Shown: positions 1-12,451 of the stretch, in pieces
Layout of the letters: every line of letters begins with the position of its first letter
How positions within the stretch are numbered: position 1 is the first letter of the stretch
Assembly (NCBI GenBank): GCA_034509425.1
Contig: JAVTVJ010000132.1
Span: forward strand, 2,749,470 to 2,813,469
Direction: 5' to 3'
DNA length: 64,000 bases
Source: Eopsaltria australis
Lineage: Eukaryota > Chordata > Aves > Passeriformes > Petroicidae
Program-made: the position numbers and the translations under genes
Notes under the pieces: generated by a model
Database searches by the model: none
Told to the model about the DNA's origin: nothing
Seen by the model: the letters and a program-made list of their open reading frames with translations, nothing else

Positions 1-3000
1 CATTTTATTGACTGACAGGGAAGTACTGATTTGGCTCTAGTGTTGTGACTAGCTGAATTCTGTGTTATTAAGGAAAATATTAATGTGAAAATTTTAATTA
101 TAGAATCTATAATCTATAGCCACAACCTCTAAAAATTATATAGGGCTTCTTTAGTTCTTTTTCCTGTGATATACATTTTAGTGGCAAATTCTGTTGCAGC
201 ACATCTTGACTGGACTTGTCTACAGTTACCTCTTCCAGGTTATGACTGGTCACATATTTCATCCACCTTTTTTAGCCACTATGAAACTGGTTCTGTGTCT
301 TTGGGTTTAGAGAGAGCATGATAGAACATTTTTCCTGAACAGTTATATCTGTGTTTTAGTAAGCTTATTAATTCTGTCACTGTGTTTGTGTCTTTATAGC
401 TTATCCTTGGTCACATCTATATGAAGTTCACCTATGCTATATTTAGCATATCTGAATAAAGACAGCTATTTCCTTGAATAAACTGACCAGACGTTCTGAA
501 TGTGACAACATTCAGAATTCACAATTAAAAATAATTGTGTTGTGTTAAAAATAATAGTTAGTGTTTTCACTAACTGAGGACTTGAAGTTATGTTGTTAGA
601 AATTACTGGTAGTTAAAAAGAAATATGCAGTCATTTCCCACTGGATTTGTTTCCATAGCGATGAGAAGGTTGTGATGTTAGCAACTCTGTGGATATTTCA
701 GATTTGGGGTTTCATCAAATTCCTAAAAACACCTTCTGGAACTAAGTGTTTTATTCTGCTGGGATTATTCTAACTATGTATAGCAGCACAACATGTGATC
801 ATTTTTCTTTGAAGATTATGATACAGGACAGAGATTTATCTTAATCATCTTAGACATTTAAAATTTAAATTCATTTAAAATCTGTTGTCCAGGTCTAAAG
901 CAATAATATTAAAATCCCTTTATATTCAATAGAAAAGAACCACCACTTCCAGAGAAGTTAATCTTCTCATAGAGTTAATATGTAAAGTTGCATAGGATTA
1001 ATTTTATTCAAGATGTAGGGCCTGTTTTCAGTGCTAAGTTACTCTGGCATGTTGCTTGTGTTACCTCTTATCTGCCATCTGGACACACATGGGATTCTGT
1101 AGCTTGAAGTTAGTGATAGATTGTACTGGAGACAAGTGTATGATTTGGTGTGGCTTGAACATTGTTTTGATGTGTCATTACTCTCATTTACCCTAAGCTG
1201 TTTCAAGAGAAGTTGACCTGTCCATAGATAACTTAAGTCACACATTGTGGAGAAAAAATCCTAGGAACATAACTAACTCTGATCATTAATTCTCTTTTAT
1301 TGGAAGACTGACCTTGATCTGCACCTCAGATCTGCTCATGCACTTTACAAGGTACTCAAAATATTTCAGCAGCCTAATTGTAGAAGTGCAAAACAGTGAG
1401 TAATGATTTGGGATTCATGAGAAGATGCTAAGTTCCCATCTGATGATCTACACATGGACGTGACCAGCTACTTGTCTGAGCTGCCCTGGCATACAGCAGT
1501 GAGCCACAGGCTGAGCTGTTCCCAATTTCAGACCAGTGCCTTATTCCACATCTCATGCTCTCTGTTCATGAGAGGGATTTGTTCAAAACCCCATGCATAT
1601 CAACACACTGTAATGAGATGAGAGTTTGAGACTGGGAAAATTGCGGGCTTGGAGTAAAAGACAACAATTCAATTACTTTGAATAAATTAATTTAGTGTCA
1701 CTAAATCTGTGAGTTTGGTTGGGGTTTTTTTCTTCTGTTTAGGAGCACAGGCAAGAGTGCCTTGAGCATTCACTGGGTGCTTTTACAGAGTTTCCTTCAG
1801 TCCAAATCATAAGTAAGAGAGCTTGTATTCCCTGTGCTGGAATTCCCTATGGGTTTTCTGTATATTCTGTAAAAATGCTAACCTTTCACATCCAAGGATA
1901 ACATTTCTTTAGTATTTTCCCACAGAATTCAATCAGTAAATAAGTTCCATCTTTCTGATTTGTTATGCTAAAACTGTTTGAGTTGTAAGCCATTAAAAGC
2001 TTTCTTAGCAACTCCTTTAAGGAATCCCACAGTCTGATACTTACACTGCATTAGACTCTTACCATATGTTTTGCTTGTTTGTTTGGGGTTTTGTAAGAGG
2101 TGTGTAAGGTTATCCTTACACCTATTCTTGAAGGTGGAGAAAGCTCCCTAATTAGCACTATCAAGTGCAGTGTGAAAAGCCCTGATCACAGCCAAACCTT
2201 TAGAGTTGTTTCTCTAACTGTTTCTGGTTATCTCCATATATGGGCAGTGGTTCTTCTGTAATGTGAACACCAACACATGGAGTTAACCATGAACTGTCAA
2301 TCTCCCTTTATAGACAATTATCCAAATACACTGTTACGATGTTTCAGACTAATAACTAATTCAAATCATGCTGTGGCTTCTTGTGTCTTTCCCACATAAG
2401 CATGTTTTGCTTAGTTCTTTTTTGTACACACTTTCTAAAAAGCTTCTGAGGAGTCTAGTCATGTTCCTTCCTTCCAAAGTGACTTTGATGTTCAATTTTA
2501 ATCAGCTTTATTTCCCACTAAGTTTTGCAGAGGTGTACTGCATAAGCATGTATCACATTATTCAAACAACCTACTTGTGTCTGAATAAAGGGATTCTTTC
2601 ACTAATACATCGGTTTCAGAATATACAGAAACTGTTTGGACAAGATTTAAAAACTGGAGGCTGCCAAGGAAAGCTATGAGAATGACCACTGAATTGAAAA
2701 ATGTGTCTCCTACCAAAAGAATTTAAAATTTTGGCTTGATTAACTTACTAAAGGCAATGATACCCTATAAGTTTCCCTCAGACATTTCAGAATGACTGTA
2801 CAAGGAGCAGAAATGTGGTAGAGGGCACTCCAGTATATAACGTGGAGAAATAGTACAAACAGCAGACATGATTCCCAAAGTTACATGAATTCAACATATA
2901 ATTGAAATAACCAATCAAAGTTGGAACTTGGAGAAGAATTATCTCAGTTTCTTTTCTCTGGTAATATTCAGACCTTCTTTTTCTTGACACAGGGGCTGAG

Positions 3001-4199
3001 AAAACTCCCTGGATTTTTTTCCTTCTCTGAAGGATTAGTTTGTCAAATAGAAAGAATAACTCCACGTTTTTTCTACCTTCTTCTTCTTTCTTTGGTTGGT
3101 TTTGAAGGTGGGGTTTTTATTTGGTTTTAAATTTTTAGCTTTGCCCCTCATAACACAGCAAGTTTTCAACAGCAGTTTTTTCAGAATACATCAAGGGACT
3201 CTCATTCTCTGTTGTGAATATTAAATTTTGATTGATTGAAAATCTAAAATTTGTTCTAAATAAAAAAAAACAAAACAGTTTTGGGGCTGGGAAGATCTTT
3301 TCCTTCTGTGTCCCGCTAAAGTCTACACAGAAGGAAACATATGCCATCTATTTGTATATGCTTTGATTGTTTGGAAGATTTGTACTTCACAGCTGTTAGC
3401 AGCCAGTTTGTCATAGTACACAACTTTGCTTGAACCTCAATAGTGAAATGGAGGGGCAGAAAAATGGCCCATAAGCACCCTGATACTGGCATTTATAGGT
3501 TGTCATTACCAATTTGCCTTCTCTATCTGTAGATAAGGGAAGCAACAAAGAGTCCACCTGAGTGCCAATTCATTGCATTTCATTTTGTGTCTCAGCTTCA
3601 CTACAAATTCATACTTCTTTTTAGTTTGAAAGCTAAATTGAGCAGGAAATGAAACAGATGACTGCCAGGACATTCAATTGTTCATACCATGGACTGGAAC
3701 AGCAAGAACGGCAGAAGGGAATTCCAGCAACTCAGCTGTTTAATTGCACAGCTGGGACCCATTTGGCAACCGGTCTTAATCACTACCCTTACTCTCCCAG
3801 TCACACCAAGGAACTGCTCAGTTCACAGTCTAATTCCTATAACACACATTCAGCAGCCCATCCTACCTTAGGGTTTTCTTCCACCTGGCTATATAACCTT
3901 ACAGTATTTCTGAAAAGTCCCATGGTGTGGAAGTGCTACTCAACTTAAATCCTGTCAGATCAGCAGTTATGTCCCTTCTGATAAACCAAGACCATGTGAT
4001 AATAAAAAGTCTGCTCATCTCTTGTGCAAATGATTCCCAGGTTTGTGTTCCATTACCCTGCACAGAGGGTTTTATTCTTTCTAATCCATTGAGATATGAA
4101 CAGGAAAAAAGGGATGCACCTTCTGCACTACCCAAATGTCACACATAAATACCTTTCCAAACAAAAAATATCAACCATAAAACCAAACAAAACCCACAA
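1..4199. other. Unassigned AT-rich noncoding DNA
   Basis: I see no recognisable gene, RNA gene or transposon here. Open frames are short (99 codons at most, 3649-3948 on the plus strand). None has a motif I know or convincing splice sites on both sides. The sequence is ordinary AT-rich vertebrate-like DNA. Ancient, diverged repeats could be hidden in it and would only show by profile search. Confidence 0.6.
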
Positions 4200-4560
4200 A
4201 TCCCCAAGAAATCTTGATACAGTAGGATTGGGCCAAAGCAAAAGCAAAGGGATAAGGAAGGCTATTGAAAAGGTACAGAAGGCATCTGAAAGTTGAGGGA
4301 GCTGATTGGACACCCCCATTGTGGCAAAATAAAAGGAAAGTTTGAAAAGAAAGAAAGGAATCATGTTACTGGGAAATGAGAAGGAAGATAAGGATGGAAA
4401 GTTTCCACAGAAAAATAACTGTAAGCAAAAAATTAATGAAAGTATCAAGCACTATAAAGAATAATAGAAGACAAAGTGGGAAAAAGGTCAATAAAAAGGA
4501 AGGACAAAAAGAAAAGGTTAAGGAGAAATGTAGAGGGAAAGGATGCCTCATATTTCAGTT
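4200..4560. repeat. A/G-rich low-complexity tract
   Basis: The plus strand is strongly enriched in A and G over about 350 bases, with many runs such as aaaagaaagaaagg and gaaggaaggac. It is not a clean tandem repeat. The short frames on both strands here (Lys/Arg/Glu-rich on plus, Phe/Leu/Ser-rich on minus) follow from this composition and are not taken as genes. Confidence 0.6.
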
Positions 4561-5916
4561 CTCCATGTTATGTGTATTCCTGTCACTTTAAAGAACTGGA
4601 AGATATATGTAAATTTCAATGACTGAATAGACTGAATAAAACTAGACCACAAGTGTGCTTAAAACAAGAATTACCTCTGATAAATGTAGGAAATACTGCA
4701 AATGTGTCAATGGCTCTTTGCTAGATTGTTTATTTTCTGCAAACAGTTTAGATAGGCAAATAAGTCACGGATGATTGTTCTCGTTTTGAGGCTGTTACCT
4801 GAAATGAAATCCACCTGCAAGCTACACCTGGTCAAATAGCTCTTTCTTAATAGTATTTGTTCAAGGATTAGTTTCCTGTAGCAGATGAACTTGTGATGAT
4901 CTAGTCAGGAACCTTTTTATTTCCAAGGACTTTTTGAATGCCTCAACAAACACTTCACAGCTTTCTGTTTGCCATTGGATACCTGTGCTGTGTGAACAAT
5001 CATCAAAATAACTTTGACACATATGAAGATATTATTTGTAGGTGTGACTTAACCCACCTAATATAAACATTTTATTTGTGCCTGGTTTTAGGCACTTAGG
5101 GAACCAGTCCTGTCATCTGACAGTCACAGGTGAAGGGCTTTGGGGGTCTCCAGAGGGCACTGCTGGACATGCTTTTTGGTCACTAAGGATCCATCAATGA
5201 AGATCGGATTTTCAGGAGGCATTGGCAGCAATTCACTTGGTGATGTTATTAAAATAAAACCATATATATATAGAAAATAAAACAGATTTTATATTTGGAT
5301 GTTTCTACTCTGTTCTTTTTGAGATTTACTCATTATAGATTACATGGTTTCTGATGACTAAGACTTTAAGATAATCTCCAAGCTATTCTTTTCTAAAATT
5401 AATTGTTTGGGGGTATATGCTTAAAAATGACAAGTCTGGGGTTTTGCTTTCACAATTCTCACAAAATAATGGATTTTCTAACTTAAACTATAGGTCTTTT
5501 TAAGCTTGTTGGGGTAAAAAATGTAAAAGCTGCACAGACATAATTATTTTATGGGGATACAGGTGGATATTATAATAACTGAGAATTTCTTAATTACTTT
5601 AACTGTTCATAAATTATCTCTGGGGAATATATCTCCTTTATGTTAAAATGCAAAAATATGACATTATTTTTAATATGACATTATATTTTTAAAGCATATG
5701 ATTGCAAATTAAAATCTCTGACTTACTTTAATGACATACTTGTAAATAGCATTGGGATTGAAGAAAGGCTTACATCTTAGAGCAGTTGAATTGTCCTTTT
5801 TAATTTTGCAGATTAGGTAAAAAATTGGCATAAGGCAACAAGAGTGTTGTAAAAATAAATCTGAAGGAACAAGTAATTCACTGAAAAGTCTGTATATAAT
5901 GCTCTATTTTAGCATT
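4561..5916. other. Unassigned AT-rich noncoding DNA
   Basis: No gene or recognisable repeat was found. A short direct repetition of tatgacattat lies near 5650-5690. The right edge meets the LTR remnant, where base composition rises to GC-richer at about 5920. Confidence 0.55.
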
Positions 5917-6345
5917 GTGAAGTGGCTGCAGCTACCCAGCTGCAAACACCCACCCAGCCCCTTGCCCAATCCCCTTTCCTGACGGCTAGGATGAAGATAG
6001 AATGAAGACAAGAAGACTCATGGATAAAGTTAGTGATATTTTAATAGGGAAAGCAAAACCAGTGTGTGCAAGCCAAGGTAAAAGAGGAATTAGTTCACTG
6101 CTTACCTGTGGCAGGTGTCCAGTCCCATACTGTAAAGCAGAACTTCAGCACCTGTAATATATAATATATACTCGGGAATGCAAATGTCATTACCATGAGC
6201 ACCCTTTTTTCCCTCCATTCTAGAGCTTGACATCATACATGGTAGACTATTCCTTTGGTCAGTTGGGATCAACTGTCCCAGCTGTGTTCCCCTACAAACC
6301 CTTGCCCAGCCAATCTGTCACATTAGTAGTCACACAACCGAAGGC
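5917..6345 (-). mobile_element. Avian ERV LTR remnant (solo-LTR-like)
   Basis: The block at about 6226-6295 (gacatcatacatgg, cctttggtcagttggg, ctgtcccagctgtgt) matches the U3 region that recurs in avian endogenous retroviral LTRs, read on the minus strand. Further left, the stretch around 6050-6120 (aagccaaggtaaaagaggaatt, gttcactgcttacc) fits the R/U5 part. An ATTAAA polyadenylation-type signal on the minus strand falls at 6040-6045. The left edge could be the tg at 5916-5919, the complement of a terminal CA. The TATA-bearing part between U3 and R appears lost, because sequence is missing near 6215-6228. No internal retroviral genes are visible on either side, so this is probably a solo LTR. 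The right edge is uncertain. Family name not assigned; recognition rests on remembered consensus rather than a search. Confidence 0.68.
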
Positions 6346-7236
6346 TGGTAAATAGCCCAAGGTTTTTTGCTATTGATGCTCTCCATCAGGAGTCTTATAG
6401 TTTTCATAATCTGTTATGAGCCATGACTTGAATAGCTGCAGACTACATGAGAACATGTGTGTTGCATTTAGGGAGTCTTCTGCGAGTTGCTGCTGAAGGA
6501 AATATTCCAGTGAGACCTTGAAAATAGCTGTCTCTGTTTAGAAACAGGGCTAAAAGGGACTGTTTAGAGAGTGATGGCTTTAAGATTTTTGAGAGATGCT
6601 TTACTCCTCCACATTATGACTTTTATTTTCATTAGGCTGAATAATGTGACTTTTGCCTTAAGGAGAAATACAGATATCGTATTTTCGAGAACAGATTGTC
6701 AGTTATTTGGGAATCTAGTATAATTTTAGAATATTGTTCAGTTTTTTCACACACAATGACAAAAATGGACCCAAATCTAGACTGTTTCTAGCCATTTTGC
6801 TTCCAGCAAATATGTTTTTGGGGTTTTTTTGTCAGTTGCACAGAGACTTAAGCATTCAGAACTAGGCAAAATGTGGGATGTTACACAAGTTTCAAGTTTC
6901 AGAGATACAGTGTGGGATGGCAGCAGCAAATCCCACTCTGAGAAAGGTATGAGCTTTCATAAATGTTAGCTACTGGTAGCAATTCAAAACCTGACATGCA
7001 AGTTACGTCTTCATTCCTCAGCCTAGGCTTATGACTTAAAATATCACACATTTCATTAACATTGTGGATTTCTCCACTTCCTGGCTGTGATTGTCAGAAT
7101 ATAATTAAGTAAATAAATGTTCAAGGCAGCAAATATATCCTTGTCCTTCATTCCCCATTCTCTTCCCCATTCTCTATGCTCTAAAATAACTCAAATTTTC
7201 ACTTTTTTCTTTCCTTCTATTTATTAAATCATCTTG
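6346..7236. other. Unassigned noncoding DNA with a 12-bp duplication
   Basis: No gene was found. An exact tandem duplication of ttccccattctc occupies 7151-7162 and 7163-7174, just upstream of the SINE. Confidence 0.55.
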
Positions 7237-7376
7237 CCCTGAGATTAGCTCAGTGGTAAGAGCACAGTGCTAATGGTGCCAAAGTTGTGTGTTTGATCTC
7301 CACATGGGCCATTCACTTAAGATTTGGATTTGATAATCCTTGTGAGTACCTTCCAACTCAGAATATTCTGTAATCT
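7237..7376 (+). mobile_element. tRNA-Ile-derived SINE with CR1-like tail (TguSINE1-like)
   Basis: The first 75 bases resemble a tRNA-Ile(AAT) gene. An intact A-box (tagctcagtgg) is at 7246-7256, the anticodon-loop segment gctaatggtgcc places AAT at 7272-7274, and a diverged B-box (gtttgatctcc) is at 7291-7301, followed by the acceptor-arm end gggcca at 7306-7311. The next 65 bases (gatttgataatccttgtgagtaccttccaactc...atattctgtaat) match the 3' end of CR1 LINEs. This tRNA-plus-CR1-tail layout is that of TguSINE1, described from zebra finch and mobilised by CR1 machinery. Mismatches in the acceptor stem and B-box suggest an old copy that is not a working tRNA gene. Confidence 0.85.
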
Positions 7377-10300
7377 CTCCTTTTTTCATTCTCATCAGAG
7401 TAAAAGAACATTTAGAGAAAAAACTATTATAGGCCTCCTAAGTCAGGTTACTTTGCAAAAGAGGAATGCAGCACATTATCCTGATGAAATTCTATGAAGT
7501 TCTAATATTTTTTGAAAGTAAAGACTCACCTGAAAGGAGCCTTATGGGATGAGGTAGAATACAGCTAGTGAAAAAAGAAAAATCAGTACAGGCAGCTGCA
7601 CACTCTATGAAAAAGCTTTTATAAAGCATTGCTTCTGCCTGGAGGGGACTTGGATGTGAAGTGGAATAAAGGAATCTGCCTCTCATCTTCCACTCCACCA
7701 ATGTCCTCATCTCACCCCTTCAATCATTTTCAGTGTTACAAATGTGCCATAAGCCCTTTAAACATTTAACTACTCGATCACACCAAATCATGTCACCCTC
7801 AGTCACTTTTTTTATTATTGTTGTACAAGAACAGAGAAAAGATGTACCTGTAAAATGAAATTCACTGCCTTTGAGGCTTGACTCTAGCCTGCACATCAGT
7901 ATTTGTAGGGTCTGCTGAACATGATAGTTCTGAAAAGAGAAAAGGTGTAGTTGTGTTTCTGTCCCAGTGAGATGCTGCAAGAAGAGGCAGTGATGCATTA
8001 ACCAGCCTTTTCTGCTTCCAGAACCTGAGCCTTTAATCTTGGGCATATCTTTGCTTTAGGTTGCTCAGCAGTAATTCAGCGGTTCCTGTTGTTGTTCCAT
8101 ATTGCATAGATACATGTAACAGTGGTCCAGAAAAGACAACTGTCTTACAAGAGGAGATATTTTTACCTAAAAGGACATTCTCAAACATGAATATATTTCA
8201 GGGACATTATGCTGGTATGCTGTGTAATCAACTGAATCAATACAGTAGTTCTGCTGAAACCTAGCGTAAAGTAATGCTCACCTTGTTTACTTACTAAACT
8301 TTTTCATTTCCTAAATGCAAACTATCACAAAATGGTTTTGTAATTAACAGAAAGACTTGCAGTGCTAAGATTTGTCCTTTCCCTCTTGTTTATTTTTTTG
8401 CCTCCCTCCTGTTACAGATGTCCTGCAGGCAGAAAAGCCAACCAGAGGGTGGCAATTCTGTTTTACAACAGCTTTCAGAATGTCACAGTTTGCTTGTAGT
8501 CTGGTGCTCCACGAGAAAACATCTGGTGGAGCCATCATGTGAACAACAGAAAGTGGAAATGGAGTTTTTCAGGCTGAGGAAAAGGTTTCTGCATCTAACT
8601 TGTGAAATACTTTTTCCTCTTTTTCCTGATTGAAAACAGGCAAGATATTTCATCTGAGTTTTTTCAGACCCGCAACAGGGATATGAGTTTTTTCCTTTAC
8701 ACTCCTCTCCAGTGGCCTTTTAATTACTTTGGGATGCTATTAAACATAATATTTTTATATTAAAATATAGACTTTATATTAAAATATATATTTCAAGATA
8801 ATATGCTAGCTTGCAGAATATTAATATTTTTAAAGGAATATGGGTACATATGCTAATGTGAAAAAGACTCGATGGATATACTAATGTCTGTAATAGGAAA
8901 GTAAATATATTTAGAATTTAAACACTATCACTGAATTCTGACTTAAAAAAGTTAAATAAAAAATATTTTTCTAGTTCTAACTTTATTTCCTCTGTTCTCC
9001 AGTATTTCTTTTTGATAGGCATTATTAGCATATTTTGTTGTGATATTGCATATTTTATCAAATGGATCCTTGAATTTGTCCAGTACGTTATGCCTTAAGA
9101 GACAGATACTCAGCTCTTTCCAGCAAGTCATCACAGTTGTGCTGTAATAAGGGATGTTAATGCAATGGCATCCTAAACAGTAGTAAAAAGAAACTTCTAT
9201 GTGAACTAGGCTGTTGGGTACATGAAGGGACTGACATGGAGTACAGGAAGCCTGTATTCCAGAAGCTTGATGTAGAAGACTTAGGTCCTAGCTTGGATGT
9301 GGGATCTGGAAGCAAGCTATCACTGACTCCCACATTAAAAGCTTTTCAGATGGAAAGGATGAGTTCTTCTAACTGAAATAGAGAAAGTATTATGGTTGAG
9401 GATAACTGGAACACTGAAATTATATTTGAAATGCCAGACAGAATGAAAACTTTCCTTGCACTCTAATTCTAACAATGCATACTTTCTCCCTGTGTTTTGG
9501 TATGTTAGCTCTTCTGCTCTCTCTGGAGCTTTATAGTAAAAAAGTTAATTTATTTCTTTGGCAATTTATTCAGGAAAATCACTGTCACAATATCTGCTTT
9601 ATACTGCCTAATTATTTATTTTGCTACAATACATGCTGCCTTTTTGGTATAGAGTAATAGTAAATTTTTTGACAGATGATTAATAAGACTACAGGAAATT
9701 ACATACTTAATATTGTAGAATTTGTTTTCTGATATGCTGGCCAGTCTTAACCACAATTACAGAGCTGGTCTTTGTCTTGAATACTTTTTGTGACACAAAA
9801 TATAGCATGGATGCAAAGTTGCATCCACCACAGTCTCTGATGAAGTATTTTATTACTAGAATGTTTGAAATCAACTGCCTTATAGTCCTAAATTAACAGG
9901 AAAAAACAGATATCTTTAAATAAGCTGCAGATTAATTAATTGAGCTCAACTAAGAAATAGTTGCTCAATAATAATTTATTTAGTTTATCCAATGCTACTC
10001 CTATGCAAAAATATTTTGTTTCTTCCCCAGTTTTATTCTGTATTTCAAATGTAATTTTGTTGCTTTTGTCATTCAGTCTGTGTATCCATATTTGAGGTGC
10101 ATTTCAATCCATAATATTCTATGAAGATACTTGTGATGCCTTATCCTGTGGATAAATCCTCAAAATTGCAAATAAGATAAGGCAATAGGGATCAATATCT
10201 TTCATAACAATGATCACTATGGCACAGTTACTGTTAAATCCATTTCTTATTATCCACTCTTGCTGAAACATAGACAGGCACATATCCTTGATTTGAAGGT

Positions 10301-12451
10301 ATCAGGAGAAAGCACATACAGTAACTTTTTTCAGTTTATTTTCCTATAACTTGTTCCCTTTCAACCAATTAGTTTGTCTTATATCTATATATCTATATTT
10401 TATGTCTTGCTTATTTTGCTTCACCCTTAAGCAAAGTAATATAAAAGCATCTAATTTTTATGCACATGGTACATAACACATCGAGAATCATCTTGGTTAC
10501 TGACATTAGCAGCTTTGGTACAGTCAGAATTGTACGTTAATCACATCAGTGCACGAGACCATTTGATTTTCTTAAATTATTGCTGTTTTATTTGTTTGGT
10601 TTTTAATACATACACATAAGCCAAAATGTACATGTGCTAAATATTTCCCAATGGTGCATGTTTTAATTTGTGTGTCTACAAATGTTATTGTCCTTTGGAA
10701 GTTTTGTGACTCCTTAAAGTGACTTGATTTCCAAGGTTATCCCAATTTCTTTCTACAGACTTTATTGCTTTTATAAAGTTGCAGAAGGCATGAATAAAAC
10801 CAGTAGAATACGGCCAAGTTTATCATCTAAAGCAAAAATCAGACTGATTTCTGCAAAGCTACTTCTAATTTATAGCACTACAAATCAGATCCCAACTTGA
10901 ACAGATGGTAATAATTATTAATGGTAAATACATTTAATGAAAATAAAATAGAAGAAGGTTGTGTGGCAACAAATCACCTGTGGAAGTCATGGAGATTAAA
11001 TTTATTTCATTGTCTAAGAATCTCTCAGTGTTGAAGTACCTGCTTCCAGATGTATTATACATGTTTGTGGATTTTAGATGCTTTGTTCTTGGTAGTAAAA
11101 TGGAGTTGAAAGTTAGAGCTGGACAGAAAATGATTTTCCCATCCCCAAAGAATTTTTTTTAATATTTCAACATTTTTCCCAGACTAAACCAGGATGAAAA
11201 ATTGGACTGTCAAAAGAGTTTAAGAACTGAAATTAAAAGATAAAGAACAGATTTCATATAAGAAACAATAAGTAGAGTTTTCAAGGGCTTTTCAGCTTAG
11301 GAAACATCTATGGCTGTCTGTGATAGCTGCTGAGAAGGTAGATAGGCAATTATTCATTGCTTCAAATGAAAAAAGTGTTGGGAGCATGAAATGGGGTTTC
11401 CAAGTGGCATAAAATGCATAGTTACACTTTAAATGCTTGATTTTAAGATGCTGTAGCAGCAAAAAATTTGCATATGTTAAAAAAAAATTGCATCCCGGAA
11501 GAAAATTATCCATGCTTATTAAATGTTTGGTAGTTGTTGAGCAATAAAATCCTGCATTTCAAAAGGTAGTCTGAAGAAGCAAAACTTTTTGTGTGTTTTT
11601 ATATTGTATTATTCAATAATTCTTAAATGACTTAACACAAAAATTCAAAAATACTTTTGCATTTTTTTGTTTGTCATATGTAAAATGCACTCACACAGAT
11701 GCACATTAAAATAATATCAAATTAGATTGTTCCCTTCGGCAAATTTTGAAAAAACAAATTTATTAGAAGGTTTATGAAATATTTTCCTTAGCTTCTAAAA
11801 ATAAGATTCTCTTAATCATGAAAAAATGCAGTCTTTTTCTTTGAGAAAATGTTGTAACAGAACATTTCAGAATTTCAAAAAACAATGCAAATAGTGGTAA
11901 TAAAAATTTGCCAATTTTTCTTTCCGGTAAACTGGATCAATTTGGTTAAATTGGTATTTCTAAGGAAAAAAATACTAACAAGATTATTTTAAACCATGGT
12001 GGTTTAGATGATGGAGCAATTGTTAATATTTTAGCAATTAATTTGAATTTAAAAAATCCTATTATTCTAATGAAAGCATACTGAAACTAATAGTATACAT
12101 TGGAAGAGAACCTTGTCTTCAGGACATTTTTTATGTTAACACTTGGCTGTGTCATGACTCAATGCTCTTGATTACCTAGATAACAAGTTAGAAGACCTAT
12201 GAACATGTTAGAAATTTCTTCTTTGGATATTGGAACCAACAGGCTTTGAAGTCTAAGACTAAACTTGTGCTGAGACTTTAAATTCAACACACACATTCAC
12301 ACATAGGGAACATCGCTCCTGCATGTGTATACATTCTGTGTTTGAACACGTGGAAGAATATCAACTCTACTTTTGTATGTGTCTGTGTTAAGCCTACAGA
12401 GGGTGGAATCTGGGATGGATAACCTGGGAAGAGTACAGAGACAACTGACAT
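7377..12451. other. Unassigned AT-rich noncoding DNA
   Basis: This is about 5 kb with no recognisable gene or repeat family. Two points stand out: an acceptor-like site with a long pyrimidine tract ending at 8417 (reported separately), and a local repeat of tttatattaaaatata near 8752-8792. A sequence at 10098-10127 (caatccataatattctatgaag) faintly resembles a CR1 tail but has no supporting upstream match. Confidence 0.55.
8418..8633 (+). other. Exon-like segment: 71-codon frame right after a strong acceptor-like site
   Basis: Positions 8369-8417 form a long pyrimidine tract ending in ttacag, a near-ideal 3' splice site. The ATG of a 71-codon frame follows directly at 8418-8420 and runs to a TGA at 8631-8633. 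The predicted protein starts MSCRQKSQPEGG and has Cys, Arg and Lys scattered through it; I recognise no domain. No canonical donor follows at once; a GC-type donor-like acag/gcaaga lies near 8637. It could be an exon of an unannotated transcript, or chance, since pyrimidine tracts ending in AG are common in AT-rich vertebrate DNA. Confidence 0.15.

Noticed and set aside
1690..1706. 8-bp inverted repeat atttagtg/cactaaat
   Set aside because: An 8-bp stem with a one-base centre is expected about once by chance in a window of this size.
3649..3948. 99-codon plus frame
   Set aside because: Although open, it has no convincing splice sites or family resemblance, and its length is within chance for this window.
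4128..4591. Hydrophobic minus frames and Lys-rich plus frame
   Set aside because: Both are produced by the A/G-rich tract and do not indicate membrane or nuclear proteins.
7237..7311. A working tRNA-Ile(AAT) gene
   Set aside because: The acceptor stem and B-box carry substitutions and the sequence runs straight into a CR1-like tail, so it is the head of a SINE.
10098..10127. CR1 tail-like string caatccataatattctatgaag
   Set aside because: There is no CR1 3' UTR match upstream, so the similarity is too short to call.
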